A DNA stretch of 46,099 nt, taken from assembly GCA_050633205.1 (NCBI GenBank), contig JBOEGA010000030.1:1-46099 (forward strand). The letters are read 5' to 3'. Shown piece by piece: positions 34,927 to 43,653 of this stretch. The notes below the pieces were generated by a model, which worked only from the letters and a program-made list of their open reading frames with translations, ran no database searches and was not told where the DNA came from. The position numbers and the translations under genes are program-made. Within the stretch, counting starts at the first letter, position 1. Each line of letters begins with the position of its first letter. This stretch comes from CBDHHC01 sp050633205 (GTDB lineage: Bacteria > Pseudomonadota > Alphaproteobacteria > Rhizobiales > CBDHHC01).

Positions 34927-37382
34927 ATCTGAAAGAATACAGAAACACATCTGCGGTCTTAAGTGACTATCTTCCCTGGGCGGCCCTGATTGCACCGGGG
35001 ATTATCCTGAACAAGGATGGCAGCTTGCAAAGAACCATCCGGTATCGTGGCCCCGATCTTGACAGTTCCACACCTTCCGAGCTGGTTGCGACAATTGCCA
35101 GGGTGAACAATATTCTGCGCCGCTTTGGAGCTGGCTGGGCAATTTTTATGGAAGCCCAGCGTCGGCCTGCAAGAGACTATCCGGCCACATCTTTTGCCGA
35201 TATTGCGTCATGGCTGATTGATGAAGAGCGCAGACAAGCGTTTGAGCGAGAAGAGGTGCATTTTGAAAGCCGGTATTTTCTCACCTTTGTTTATCTGCCG
35301 CCTGGAGACAGGATCAATAAAGCGGCTGATTTTATACTGGAGAAAGATCATGACAGGTCCAGTTCTCAGGGGCGGTACCATGATCATCTGGCCTATTTCC
35401 TGACCCAGACCAATCGTGCCCTGGAATTGCTGGAAACGCTGTTTCCAGAGGTTCAGGAGCTGAGTGATGAGCAAACGCTGACTTATCTGCATGATACGGT
35501 CTCGACAAAGCAGCATAGGATTAAGGTGCCTGATGAACCCTGCTATCTGGATGGGGTCTTAACGGATAGTCCCTTCAGCGGAGGTCTGTCTCCCTGCCTT
35601 GGCGGTCATCATCTGCGCACTGCAACGGTGCTTGGTTTTCCCAATGCGACCACGCCTGGAATTCTCGATGAATTGAATGATCTGCAGTTAAGTTACCGCT
35701 GGGTGACGCGCTGGATCCCGTTTGACAAATCAGAAGCCGAAAAAATCCTGAAACGTATTCGCCGCCAGTGGTTTGTGAAACGGAAATCAGCCTGGACCGT
35801 TTTGCAGGAAGTAATGTTCAATCGGGATAGTCCGTTGGTGGACAGCGATGCGGACAACAAGGCTGCAGATGCGGATGAAGCCCTGCAGGAACTTGGCAGT
35901 GATGATGTGTCTTATGGTGCTGTGACTGCAACCGTTTCCATTATGCACCCTGACATCATTCGGGCAGAAGACCAGATCCTGCAGGTTGAGCGGGTTATTA
36001 ACGCCAGAGGGTTTGTCACCATTCGGGAAACCCTCAATGCAGTGGAAGCCTGGCTTGGCAGTATACCAGGGCATGTCTATGCCAATATCCGGCGCCCGAT
36101 TGTGCATTCGATTAATCTGGCTCATATGATGCCGGTTTCTGATCTTTGGGCCGGACCGCAACAGAATTCGCATTTGCAGGGCCCTCCTTTGGTTATGGCA
36201 AAAACCAAAGGCGCAACGCCTTTTCGGTTGAACCTGCATGTGGGAGATGTCGGCCATACTCTTGTTGTTGGCCCGACAGGGGCCGGCAAGTCCGTCCTTT
36301 TATCCCTGCTTGCCCTGCAGTTTCGAAAATATCCCAATGCCCAGATCTTCTTTTTTGATAAGGGAAAGTCTGCAAAAGCGGCTGTTCTGGCAATGGGAGG
36401 TCAGTCTTTTGAGCCAGGGGCTACTGAGCAGGTGTGTTTCCAGCCCTTGAGGCGGATTGATCAGCCGGGAGAGGCGGGCTTCGCCCTGCAATGGCTGGTT
36501 GATTGTCTGGGACAGGAAGGTGTCGCTATGACACCAGAAGTTAAGCAGGCGTTGTGGAGCGCATTGACCAGTCTGGCCTCAGCACCACAAAATGAGCGGA
36601 CCCTGACCGGATTGTCTTTGTTGTTGCAATCACAGGACCTGCGACGGGCTTTATCTTCCTTTACCCTGCAGGGGGCTTATGGAGCATTGCTTGATGCGGA
36701 CCAGGACAGTCTGCCAATGCAGGATGTTCTGCATTTTGAAACGGAAACCCTGCTGAACCTCAAGCCCGTGGTTTTACCGGTTTTATCTTATCTGTTTCAT
36801 AAGCTGGAAGCACGCTTTAATGGCCGCCCGACTTTGCTGGTGATCGATGAAGCCTGGACGTTTCTGGATAACCCGGCGTTTGCCCAACGCCTGCGGGAAT
36901 GGTTGAAGACCCTGCGCAAGAAAAATGTATCGGTGGTTTTTGCCACACAATCCCTGGCTGACATCGGCACCAGCAGCATCGCCCCGACATTGATCGAAAG
37001 CTGTCCAACACGAATTTTTCTTCCCAACACACGGGCCATGGAGCCACAGATCTATCAAATCTATGAGGAGTTCGGGCTTAATGATCGACAGATTACTCTG
37101 ATCAGTCAGTCCATTCCAAAATGCGAATATTATCTGCAATCCTCACTGGGGAACCGTTTGTTTGAACTGGGGCTTGGTCCTCTGGCGGAAACCCTTTGCG
37201 GGTCCTCAGGTCCTGAAGATCAGGCCCTGATGGATCAAATTCTTCAATCCAGTCCTGATAATTTTCTAGCGTGCTTCCTTCGCCATAAGGGGAGGCATCA
37301 TGAAGCCGACTTTGTGGAGAAAACACGCGCGAAAGTTGACCTGTATCGTATGAACAAGGAGGCAGCCAATGTCCCGGTCTGA
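34920..37382 (+). CDS. trbE: TrbE / VirB4 conjugal transfer ATPase
   Basis: 820 residues, normal TrbE length. Walker A GPTGAGKS (451-458) and Walker B LLVIDEAW (D643, E644). The N-terminal half carries the TrbE region (FMEAQRRPARDYPA, HFESRYFLTFVYLPPGDR). VVFATQSLADI is a VirB4 motif. It powers T4SS assembly and pilus biogenesis at the inner membrane. It starts inside trbD and ends inside trbJ (14-base overlap). Confidence 0.96.
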   Translation: MLNLKEYRNTSAVLSDYLPWAALIAPGIILNKDGSLQRTIRYRGPDLDSSTPSELVATIARVNNILRRFGAGWAIFMEAQRRPARDYPATSFADIASWLIDEERRQAFEREEVHFESRYFLTFVYLPPGDRINKAADFILEKDHDRSSSQGRYHDHLAYFLTQTNRALELLETLFPEVQELSDEQTLTYLHDTVSTKQHRIKVPDEPCYLDGVLTDSPFSGGLSPCLGGHHLRTATVLGFPNATTPGILDELNDLQLSYRWVTRWIPFDKSEAEKILKRIRRQWFVKRKSAWTVLQEVMFNRDSPLVDSDADNKAADADEALQELGSDDVSYGAVTATVSIMHPDIIRAEDQILQVERVINARGFVTIRETLNAVEAWLGSIPGHVYANIRRPIVHSINLAHMMPVSDLWAGPQQNSHLQGPPLVMAKTKGATPFRLNLHVGDVGHTLVVGPTGAGKSVLLSLLALQFRKYPNAQIFFFDKGKSAKAAVLAMGGQSFEPGATEQVCFQPLRRIDQPGEAGFALQWLVDCLGQEGVAMTPEVKQALWSALTSLASAPQNERTLTGLSLLLQSQDLRRALSSFTLQGAYGALLDADQDSLPMQDVLHFETETLLNLKPVVLPVLSYLFHKLEARFNGRPTLLVIDEAWTFLDNPAFAQRLREWLKTLRKKNVSVVFATQSLADIGTSSIAPTLIESCPTRIFLPNTRAMEPQIYQIYEEFGLNDRQITLISQSIPKCEYYLQSSLGNRLFELGLGPLAETLCGSSGPEDQALMDQILQSSPDNFLACFLRHKGRHHEADFVEKTRAKVDLYRMNKEAANVPV

Positions 37383-38085
37383 ATCCGCAAAGCTGGTGTT
37401 TTTTATCATCTTGTCTCTGTCTATATTCTTGGCTCAAAAACGGGCTGGGGCTCTGACTGTCTTTGATCCGGTGAATTATGCGCAAAATCTCCTTACAGCT
37501 GCCAATACACTGAAGTCTCTTGAACATCAGATCCAGCAGCTGACCAACCAGGCACAGATGTTGCTCAATATGGAAAAGAATCTCAAGGGTCTGGGCAGCT
37601 CTATCTCTGAACCACTGCAGCATAAATTATCTGAACTAAGACATGTGGTGGACAGGGCAGGCAATCTGGCCTTGCGCATAGAACAGGTAGAAGGCACCTA
37701 TCGCCGCCTTTATCCCCATCAGTATCGGCAGGCGCTGACCATGGATCAAGTTGTTAAAACTGCCAAAGAGCGATGGGATCATAGATTGCAAACCTTTCAT
37801 CTGTCTTTGGGAGTTCAGGCCCAAATTCTTGATAATGTCAAAGAGGATCAGGGACATTTGGTCGATCTGATGCTGAAATCCCGTCAGGCAGAAGGGGCGC
37901 GGTCTGCGATCCAGGCAGGCAACGAGATGATGGCCCTTAATGTCAAACAACTGTTGCAATTACAGACACTGCTTGCCCTCCAGGCCAGGGCAACAGTTCT
38001 TGATCAGGCCGAGCGCGCATCCAGCCAGAAAGAGGCTCAGGAGTATTTCCGCACTTTTATGGGCCGGTGGGGGGATAAGCAATGA
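37369..38085 (+). CDS. trbJ: TrbJ / VirB5 family conjugation protein
   Basis: 238 residues. N-terminal signal peptide (LVFFIILSLSIFLAQKRAGA), then VFDPVNYAQNLLTAANTLKS and LEHQIQQLTNQAQMLLNMEK, the typical TrbJ helical start. The rest is a helical, coiled-coil-rich periplasmic or pilus-tip protein. AAGGAGG lies about seven bases before ATG 37369. It overlaps trbL by four bases (ATGA). Confidence 0.9.
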   Translation: MSRSESAKLVFFIILSLSIFLAQKRAGALTVFDPVNYAQNLLTAANTLKSLEHQIQQLTNQAQMLLNMEKNLKGLGSSISEPLQHKLSELRHVVDRAGNLALRIEQVEGTYRRLYPHQYRQALTMDQVVKTAKERWDHRLQTFHLSLGVQAQILDNVKEDQGHLVDLMLKSRQAEGARSAIQAGNEMMALNVKQLLQLQTLLALQARATVLDQAERASSQKEAQEYFRTFMGRWGDKQ

Positions 38086-39164
38086 CATACAAGTTGGAAG
38101 TGATTGATCATATTACAAAGACCTTTACCGACTATATCGATTCCGGCTTTGGTCTGTTGCAACCTGATGTGGCTTATCTGACAACAGTTCTGGTGACCAT
38201 TGATATTGTGATTGCCGGATTGTTCCGGGCTTTACTGAATGATCAGTATATGCCGAACAACCTGATCCAGAAGACGCTTTATATCGGGTTCTTTGCGTTT
38301 ATCCTGAACAATTACCCGGATATTGCCAACCTGATCTATCTAACCTTTGCCAATCTTGGCGTTAAAGCCGGGCAGGCGACGTTTTCCGGTGAGATGCTGT
38401 TGAAGCCGGCTTTTATTGCCGAGACCGGAATAAAAACCGGTGGCGCTTTGGTATATGAGGCTGGACGGCAGCTTTTTGCCTGGAGCCTGAATGCTTCGAG
38501 ATTGTCAGCCCTTGTCTTACTGCCCGCTGGTCTTTTTGTGATCGTGGCATTCCTGATCCTGTCTGTTCACCTGTTCCTGGCGATTATCGTCTTTAAGCTG
38601 ACGACGCTGGTTGGTTTTATTCTGGTGCCCTTTGCACTGTTTGGCAAAACCACTTTTCTGGCAGACCGTGTCCTGACCTCTGTTATGACATCGGGAATCA
38701 AGTTGATGATCATCGGCATTATTGCCGGTATTGGGTCCAGTATCTTCGAGGACCTGATTCTCCCCGACAGTGATATCACACTGGAACAGGCGGCCTCTGC
38801 TGTTTTGGCATCGCTCGCTATTTTATGTCTGTCTTTTGCCGTCAGCGAACTTGCATTCTCCATGATTATGGGTGTGCCGGTTCTGGGCACAGCACCTGCC
38901 GTCAAATCCGGGCAGGTCATCCAGGAAATCAGCCGAACGACAATCAATATGGGCAGCAAAGCCACGCAGGCCGCGTCTTATATCCGGGGTGGTCTCTCAA
39001 AAACTTTCAGGACAAATGCCAGGGGAAAAGGCCATACCGGTCGTGGTTCAAACAAAGGCCGGAGCGGTATTCAGGGGGTGGTGCTGAAGGATATTCAATT
39101 AACACTAAAACAAAGTGGTTCTCTTTATAGCAACTCCAATTCCTATTCAAAAGGAGGTTTCTGA
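38082..39164 (+). CDS. trbL: TrbL / VirB6 polytopic conjugation protein
   Basis: 360 residues with several membrane segments (about residues 28-45, 57-78, 140-200, 203-260) and a polar Gly/Ser-rich tail. TTVLVTIDIVIAGLFRALL and KTTFLADRVLTSVMTSGIKLM are TrbL features. It forms part of the inner-membrane channel. Its start overlaps trbJ; trbF follows after two bases with its own AGGAGG. Confidence 0.92.
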   Translation: MTYKLEVIDHITKTFTDYIDSGFGLLQPDVAYLTTVLVTIDIVIAGLFRALLNDQYMPNNLIQKTLYIGFFAFILNNYPDIANLIYLTFANLGVKAGQATFSGEMLLKPAFIAETGIKTGGALVYEAGRQLFAWSLNASRLSALVLLPAGLFVIVAFLILSVHLFLAIIVFKLTTLVGFILVPFALFGKTTFLADRVLTSVMTSGIKLMIIGIIAGIGSSIFEDLILPDSDITLEQAASAVLASLAILCLSFAVSELAFSMIMGVPVLGTAPAVKSGQVIQEISRTTINMGSKATQAASYIRGGLSKTFRTNARGKGHTGRGSNKGRSGIQGVVLKDIQLTLKQSGSLYSNSNSYSKGGF

Positions 39165-39166
39165 GT

Positions 39167-39889
39167 ATGAAACCAGACAGACAGACGCTTGCGTTCAATG
39201 ACGTGGTCGAATTGGCGACACCCTATCAGAAGGCCCGGCAACATTGGGATGACCGCATTGGCAGTGCCCGTGTTCAGGCCAGAAACTGGCGCTTGATGGC
39301 GTTTGGTTGCCTCGGGGTGACACTTATTCTGCTTGGCCTGGTTGCCTGGCAGATCCAGAGGTCTGAGCTGATCCCCTATGTGGTAGAAGTCGCAGAGCAG
39401 GGCTCTGTGCGCTCGGTGGGGCCAGCGCTCAACAGTTATATGCCCAATGACAGACAGATTGCTTATCATCTGTCTGCCTTTGTAACCAATATTCGGTCTT
39501 TGTCTGCGGATCCTGTTGTGGTGCGCAAAAACTGGCTGCATGCCTATCATTATGTCACCAGTGCAGCTGCTGTCACATTGAGTGAACATGCCCGTAAGCA
39601 GGATCCATTTTCCAAAGTGGGAACCAGAACAATTTCGGTTGACATATTAAGCGTGGTCCGGGCGTCAAAAAAGACGTTTCAGGTGCGGTGGGCAGAGCGC
39701 TCTTATGTCAATGGGAGTGCTGAACATCGCAAAGTTTTTACAGGCCTGTTCACCATCGCCTTACGGGCGACGGCAACAGAAGAGGCGCTCAAAAATAATC
39801 CCCTCGGCATTTATATTGAAGCTTTGAACTGGTCGCAGGAATCTGAACCAAAACTCAAGTCTGAAACCGCTTCAGAAGGAGGTCGATAA
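39167..39889 (+). CDS. trbF: TrbF / VirB8 family conjugation protein
   Basis: 240 residues. Short cytoplasmic start (FNDVVELATPYQKARQHWDD), one membrane helix (LMAFGCLGVTLILLGLVAW), and the periplasmic VirB8-fold domain ending near IYIEALNWSQE. It nucleates the inner-membrane complex. AAGGAGG sets the start. The stop overlaps trbG as TAATG. Confidence 0.93.
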   Translation: MKPDRQTLAFNDVVELATPYQKARQHWDDRIGSARVQARNWRLMAFGCLGVTLILLGLVAWQIQRSELIPYVVEVAEQGSVRSVGPALNSYMPNDRQIAYHLSAFVTNIRSLSADPVVVRKNWLHAYHYVTSAAAVTLSEHARKQDPFSKVGTRTISVDILSVVRASKKTFQVRWAERSYVNGSAEHRKVFTGLFTIALRATATEEALKNNPLGIYIEALNWSQESEPKLKSETASEGGR

Positions 39890-40872
39890 TGTACAGACTT
39901 TTGATCCCTCTCACTTTAACAGGCTTACTGGGCGCTTGCGAGCTCCATGGCAAAACCCCTTATGTGGAGTTTGACAAGTTTATGACGGTCACAAAAGTGA
40001 GCGAGCCGCAAAAGCCTGTTAAAATTATAACTGTTGCTAAACCTCTGCCTTTGCCAGGTCAGCTAAAAAAGCGCCCGGTCAAGAAGACAAAAGCAGCATT
40101 GGCAGCAAAGAACAAGGTTCCGGTGAAACAACGGATCAAGGATGCCCATAATAAGGCCAGGATAGAACCGACATCTGATGGGTATATCAATGCTGTACAG
40201 GTCTATCCCTTTACGCAAGGGGCGCTTTATCGTCTTTATGGCGCTGTCAATCAGGTCAGTGACATTGCCCTGCAGCCCGGTGAACATCTCAAATCTGTTT
40301 CTGCCGGGGATACGGTCCGCTGGATCGTCGGTGATGCCAAAAGCGGATCTGGCACAACACAACAGGTGCATATTCTGGTCAAGCCGGTGGCATCTGATTT
40401 GCAGACCAATCTGGTTATTCATACGGACCGGCGTAGTTATCACCTGGAGCTGATCAGTGATGACAGCACCTATATGTCTTCACTGTCCTGGACCTATCCC
40501 GGAGAGGCACTGGTGACCCTGAAGCGCGCCAATCAGAGTGCACAAACCCGTGCGGACAGGCTGGTTGCCCGGGATGTCAAAGTTGAGAATTTGAAGTTTC
40601 GTTATGTGATCAAGGGCAAGGCAGCCTGGAAGCCGGAACGCGTGTTTGATGATGGGCGCAAGGTCTATATCAAATTCCCTGACAGCATAACGCAGGGAGC
40701 AGCGCCACCTTTGTTCATTCTCGGGAATAAGGGCAAGCTTATGCTGATCAATTATCGCATGAAACATCCCTATTATATTGTCGATCATTTGTTTGCTGTC
40801 GCAGAACTGCGCCATGGCGAGGATCCGCAGTCTGTTGTGCGGATTACCCGTCAGGATACCGTCTGGAAATAG
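39889..40872 (+). CDS. trbG: TrbG / VirB9 family conjugation protein, predicted lipoprotein
   Basis: 327 residues. The signal ends in LLGAC (Cys 17), a lipobox, so the protein is probably lipidated. A Lys/Pro-rich linker (KPLPLPGQLKKRPVKKTKAA) precedes the VirB9/CagX domain (INAVQVYPFTQGALYRLYGA, KFRYVIKGKAAWKPERVFDD, FPDSITQGAAPPLFIL). It forms the outer-membrane ring of the channel with TrbI. Translationally coupled to trbF by a one-base overlap. Confidence 0.92.
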   Translation: MYRLLIPLTLTGLLGACELHGKTPYVEFDKFMTVTKVSEPQKPVKIITVAKPLPLPGQLKKRPVKKTKAALAAKNKVPVKQRIKDAHNKARIEPTSDGYINAVQVYPFTQGALYRLYGAVNQVSDIALQPGEHLKSVSAGDTVRWIVGDAKSGSGTTQQVHILVKPVASDLQTNLVIHTDRRSYHLELISDDSTYMSSLSWTYPGEALVTLKRANQSAQTRADRLVARDVKVENLKFRYVIKGKAAWKPERVFDDGRKVYIKFPDSITQGAAPPLFILGNKGKLMLINYRMKHPYYIVDHLFAVAELRHGEDPQSVVRITRQDTVWK

Positions 40873-40883
40873 GAGGCACGGTT

Positions 40884-42041
40884 ATGACCGAAGAACAGAC
40901 ACCGGATTTTGAATTGCGGGCTAAAGAAAGGCGTGTGCATCGTATCAACAAAAGCAAATTGATACTCCTGGTTCAGGGTGTTTCATTTGTGCTTATTGTT
41001 TTGATCGCTTTGTCATTCTGGCGTGGGGAACCGGATAACGTTGAGCGCCAATCCCGACCGGTTCACCAATCAACCCGAACGCCTGAAGGGCTTAAACAAT
41101 TGCCCCGTTCTTATGAGTTTCTGGCGGATAAAAAACAAAGACAACACAACCGGTTGATCAATAGAGAGGCTGGCTATCAAACGAAGTCTTCCAAGTCGCG
41201 CCGCTCGCAGGACCGCGAGGCACGAAACTCCAGTCTGTTTTTTAAGGTCAAAACTGACAGGATTTCTGATGGATCGGGGAGAGGGCGGAGGGGTTCACTG
41301 TCAAGCCGCCTGACGGCTCTGTCTTCAGACCTGAATACTCGATTACAGACCTTGAACGGTCGGGGCACATATGCCGAAAAGGATCCAAATAATCAGGCAG
41401 GGAAAATTGCGTTTTTGAACAAACATACCTCTTCACAGACTTTAAGTACACACCAACTGCAGCAGGCGGCCTCTCCCTATATGCTAATGGCTGGAACCAT
41501 ACTCTCCGCGAGCCTGTTGAGCGGATTAAACTCTGATCTGCCTGGTCAGGTTATAGCGCAGATTACCAGGCCTGTTTATGACACCATGACCGGGCAGCAT
41601 GTCCTTATTCCTCAAGGCGCAAAAATAATCGGACGCTATGACAGCAGGATCAGTCATGGTCAAAGCCGGGCCCTGGTCACATGGCACCGGATTATTCTCC
41701 CCAATGGATCCTCTGTTGTGATTGATAGTCTTCCGGCCAGTGATGTCTCCGGGTATGCGGGGTTAAAGGATCGTGTTGATCATCATAGCTGGACATTGAT
41801 CAAAGGCATTGCTCTTGCCACTGTTTTAAGCGTGGGCACTGAGCTCGGTAAGCGTTCAACAGAAAGCGATCTGGTTCAGGCCATTCGCCAATCCACCCAG
41901 GGCAATATTCAGAAAGCTGGTGACCGGATCATCAGTCAAAAACTTGAAATCCAGCCCACTCTCAAGGTGCGCCCCGGTTGGCCGCTCCGCGTCATTGTGA
42001 GTAAGGATATTCTGATGCGCCCTTATAAACCAACCCCTTAA
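40884..42041 (+). CDS. trbI: TrbI / VirB10 family conjugation protein
   Basis: 385 residues. A cytoplasmic start, one membrane helix (LILLVQGVSFVLIVLIALSF, about 26-45), a long polar linker (to about 195), and the VirB10 barrel domain (AGTILSASLLSGLNSDLPGQ, then VLIPQGAKIIGRYDSRI and LPASDVSGYAGLKDRVD). It spans both membranes and gates the channel. AGGAGG lies upstream. It closes the standard trbBCDEJLFGI order. Confidence 0.94.
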   Translation: MTEEQTPDFELRAKERRVHRINKSKLILLVQGVSFVLIVLIALSFWRGEPDNVERQSRPVHQSTRTPEGLKQLPRSYEFLADKKQRQHNRLINREAGYQTKSSKSRRSQDREARNSSLFFKVKTDRISDGSGRGRRGSLSSRLTALSSDLNTRLQTLNGRGTYAEKDPNNQAGKIAFLNKHTSSQTLSTHQLQQAASPYMLMAGTILSASLLSGLNSDLPGQVIAQITRPVYDTMTGQHVLIPQGAKIIGRYDSRISHGQSRALVTWHRIILPNGSSVVIDSLPASDVSGYAGLKDRVDHHSWTLIKGIALATVLSVGTELGKRSTESDLVQAIRQSTQGNIQKAGDRIISQKLEIQPTLKVRPGWPLRVIVSKDILMRPYKPTP

Positions 42042-42071
42042 AGAAGCTGATCGCAAAGAAAGGACAGTCTT

Positions 42072-42854
42072 ATGAGTGATAACAGTCTTGGAATGAATAG
42101 AACCCTTCAGATACAGCTTCTGGACTATAGCCTTTTGCCTGTCCCAATGAAGAGGATATCTTCGTCTGGGGCCCCCTGTAATCAGCTTTCGTTAGAACAT
42201 GTTGAGCATGCGTTGTCTTTTGCCGGTGAGTTTGGTGGGCAAAGAGTACACATCATTGGAGGTGAGCCGACCTTGTCACCCTTACTGCTTCCGTCACTGG
42301 CGCTGGCCACTGATCAGGGGATAACGGATATCCATGTTTTATCGGGGTTAAGTTATGTGCCCCTTTGTCTGGTGCAACAGTTTAGGGATCATAATGTTAA
42401 ACTCAAAACCTGGTTTTATTCTGATGATGCTGACATCCATGAAGAGATGACAGGCGATATCTGCTCCTGGACACACACTTTGCAGGGCATGGAAATCTGC
42501 TTGTCACTCGGCGTTGATCTGGAGGTCTGTATTCCGCTTCTTGAAGAGACATTGGACAGGCTGGAAGAAACCATCTGTTTTTTACAGGACCTGGGGATCA
42601 GAAATATTCGTTGCATTGAGGATTTGACATTAAAGGATGTGCTAGGGCCCGGAACACGGACAGCAAAACCAGTAGGTAAGACGGCCAGAAAACACATCAA
42701 CAAAACACGTAGAGCTTCGACTGGACAAGTGTCGATCTGGGCCAATGGTGATGCCTCATTTGAAACTGAAACCTGTCATCGTTTTTTGGGGTCTCTGCAT
42801 TATGCCCCTTTGCAGGATTTGCTTTTTTTAGATCAGCGCGAGACATTATTTTAA
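42072..42854 (+). CDS. Radical-SAM/SPASM-like protein lacking the CxxxCxxC cluster motif
   Basis: 260 residues, start set by AAAGGA upstream, 31 bases after trbI and so probably in the same transcript. Clear radical SAM family features are present: VHIIGGEPTLSP (GGEP at 63-66), WFYSDDADIHEEMTGD (114-129, the usual S..D..HD.ITG strand), then TLQGMEICLSLGVDLEVCIP. A SPASM-like tail includes GQVSIWANGDASFETETC (218-235) and FLGSLHYAPLQDLL. The cysteine motif should lie just before SSSGAPCNQLSLEHVEHAL (30-48), but residues 18-29 contain no cysteine. C36 is the only one near, and no CxxxCxxC exists anywhere. It therefore should not bind the 4Fe-4S cluster and may be a binding or scaffold pseudoenzyme. 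The function is unknown. Confidence 0.72.
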   Translation: MSDNSLGMNRTLQIQLLDYSLLPVPMKRISSSGAPCNQLSLEHVEHALSFAGEFGGQRVHIIGGEPTLSPLLLPSLALATDQGITDIHVLSGLSYVPLCLVQQFRDHNVKLKTWFYSDDADIHEEMTGDICSWTHTLQGMEICLSLGVDLEVCIPLLEETLDRLEETICFLQDLGIRNIRCIEDLTLKDVLGPGTRTAKPVGKTARKHINKTRRASTGQVSIWANGDASFETETCHRFLGSLHYAPLQDLLFLDQRETLF

Positions 42855-42958
42855 GGTCCAGAATTAATGACCTTTTACATTGAATTTTTATTATGAAAAA
42901 TATAATTGCAATCACTGGTATAGGGAGAAAGATGACCTACAAATTATAGTATGCGGTA

Positions 42959-43084
42959 CCTAGAGAATGCTCTAGGCAAGAGAGTTATCCCTTTGTTTTA
43001 ATTTGTTCCCATTTCCTTGTTCTGCATAAGGAAATGTGAATAAATCAAAGTACCAGGGAGGGAGTAGTGATCCCTCCCTGGTAC
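42959..43084. repeat. Cluster of three perfect inverted repeats in a gene-free segment
   Basis: The 372 bases between 42855 and 43226 hold no supportable gene start. Three perfect stem-loops lie in a row: 7 bp with a 4-base loop (42959-42965/42970-42976), 9 bp with a 9-base loop (43010-43018/43028-43036), and 14 bp with a 7-base loop (43050-43063/43071-43084). None is followed by a T run. GGTACC occurs at both outer borders (42955-42960 and at 43080-43085). Candidates are oriT, a single-strand initiation site, or a structured RNA. Confidence 0.7.
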
Positions 43085-43164
43085 CGAAGAACATGATGCA
43101 AGATCTGGTTGCTGTCATGCCCCAAGGTTTTGGCACTTAGAGCTGCCTGTCTGGTTAAAGGTGC

Positions 43165-43178
43165 GAACACGCGTGTTC
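43165..43178. promoter_or_regulatory. 14-bp perfect palindrome, candidate operator before the Bro-N gene
   Basis: GAACACGCGTGTTC lies 48 bases before the Bro-N start codon. A perfect palindrome of this size in front of a phage-regulator-type gene suggests a repressor operator. The GAAC-N6-GTTC spacing does not fit the LexA box seen at 20637. Confidence 0.45.
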
Positions 43179-43226
43179 AGCCAGGTCTTGCCCCATTCTC
43201 AATCATTACAGAAAGGTGGCGTGCCT

Positions 43227-43652
43227 ATGTCTTTCAAAATTTTCAACTCAAATGAAACTCATTTTCGGTCTCCTGACAATGCCTTTACCCAGTTTATGCG
43301 GATGCATTGTGTCAGATACACATTGATTGATAACGAGCACTTCTTTGCTGTGCGCGATATTATCGATGTTCTTGGTTACTCTCCAGCTTCTATTCAACAT
43401 CTCACAAAACGATGTCCCAATAAAAGAAAAATTGAAATCGAGGGACGTCGTGGCATGACCAATGTCAACTTTATCCCTGCCAGTGACTTTTTACCTCTTG
43501 TTCTATCCTGTCCGTTTCCTTCGAGTGCTGTCAGACAACTTAAAAACTGGATTATAGAACAGGGCGTCTTAAATGCAAAGGGCTGTTGGCCTCAGATACA
43601 ACCAAAAGATGTATCTGGTTCGTCAAATTCTCATAATCCGGGGGAGGTCTAG
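43227..43652 (+). CDS. Bro-N domain protein (phage antirepressor-like)
   Basis: 141 residues from ATG 43227, preceded by AAAGGTGG; the frame is open to 43161 but across the palindrome. The Bro-N fold covers about residues 25-115: FAVRDIIDVLGYSPASIQHL, then CPNKRKIEIEGRRGMTNVNF and SAVRQLKNWIIEQGVL. Bro-N proteins bind DNA and act as antirepressors or regulators in phages and mobile elements. No C-terminal effector domain is present. It ends two bases before the next start, sharing its GGGGGAGG. Confidence 0.82.
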   Translation: MSFKIFNSNETHFRSPDNAFTQFMRMHCVRYTLIDNEHFFAVRDIIDVLGYSPASIQHLTKRCPNKRKIEIEGRRGMTNVNFIPASDFLPLVLSCPFPSSAVRQLKNWIIEQGVLNAKGCWPQIQPKDVSGSSNSHNPGEV

Positions 43653-43653
43653 G

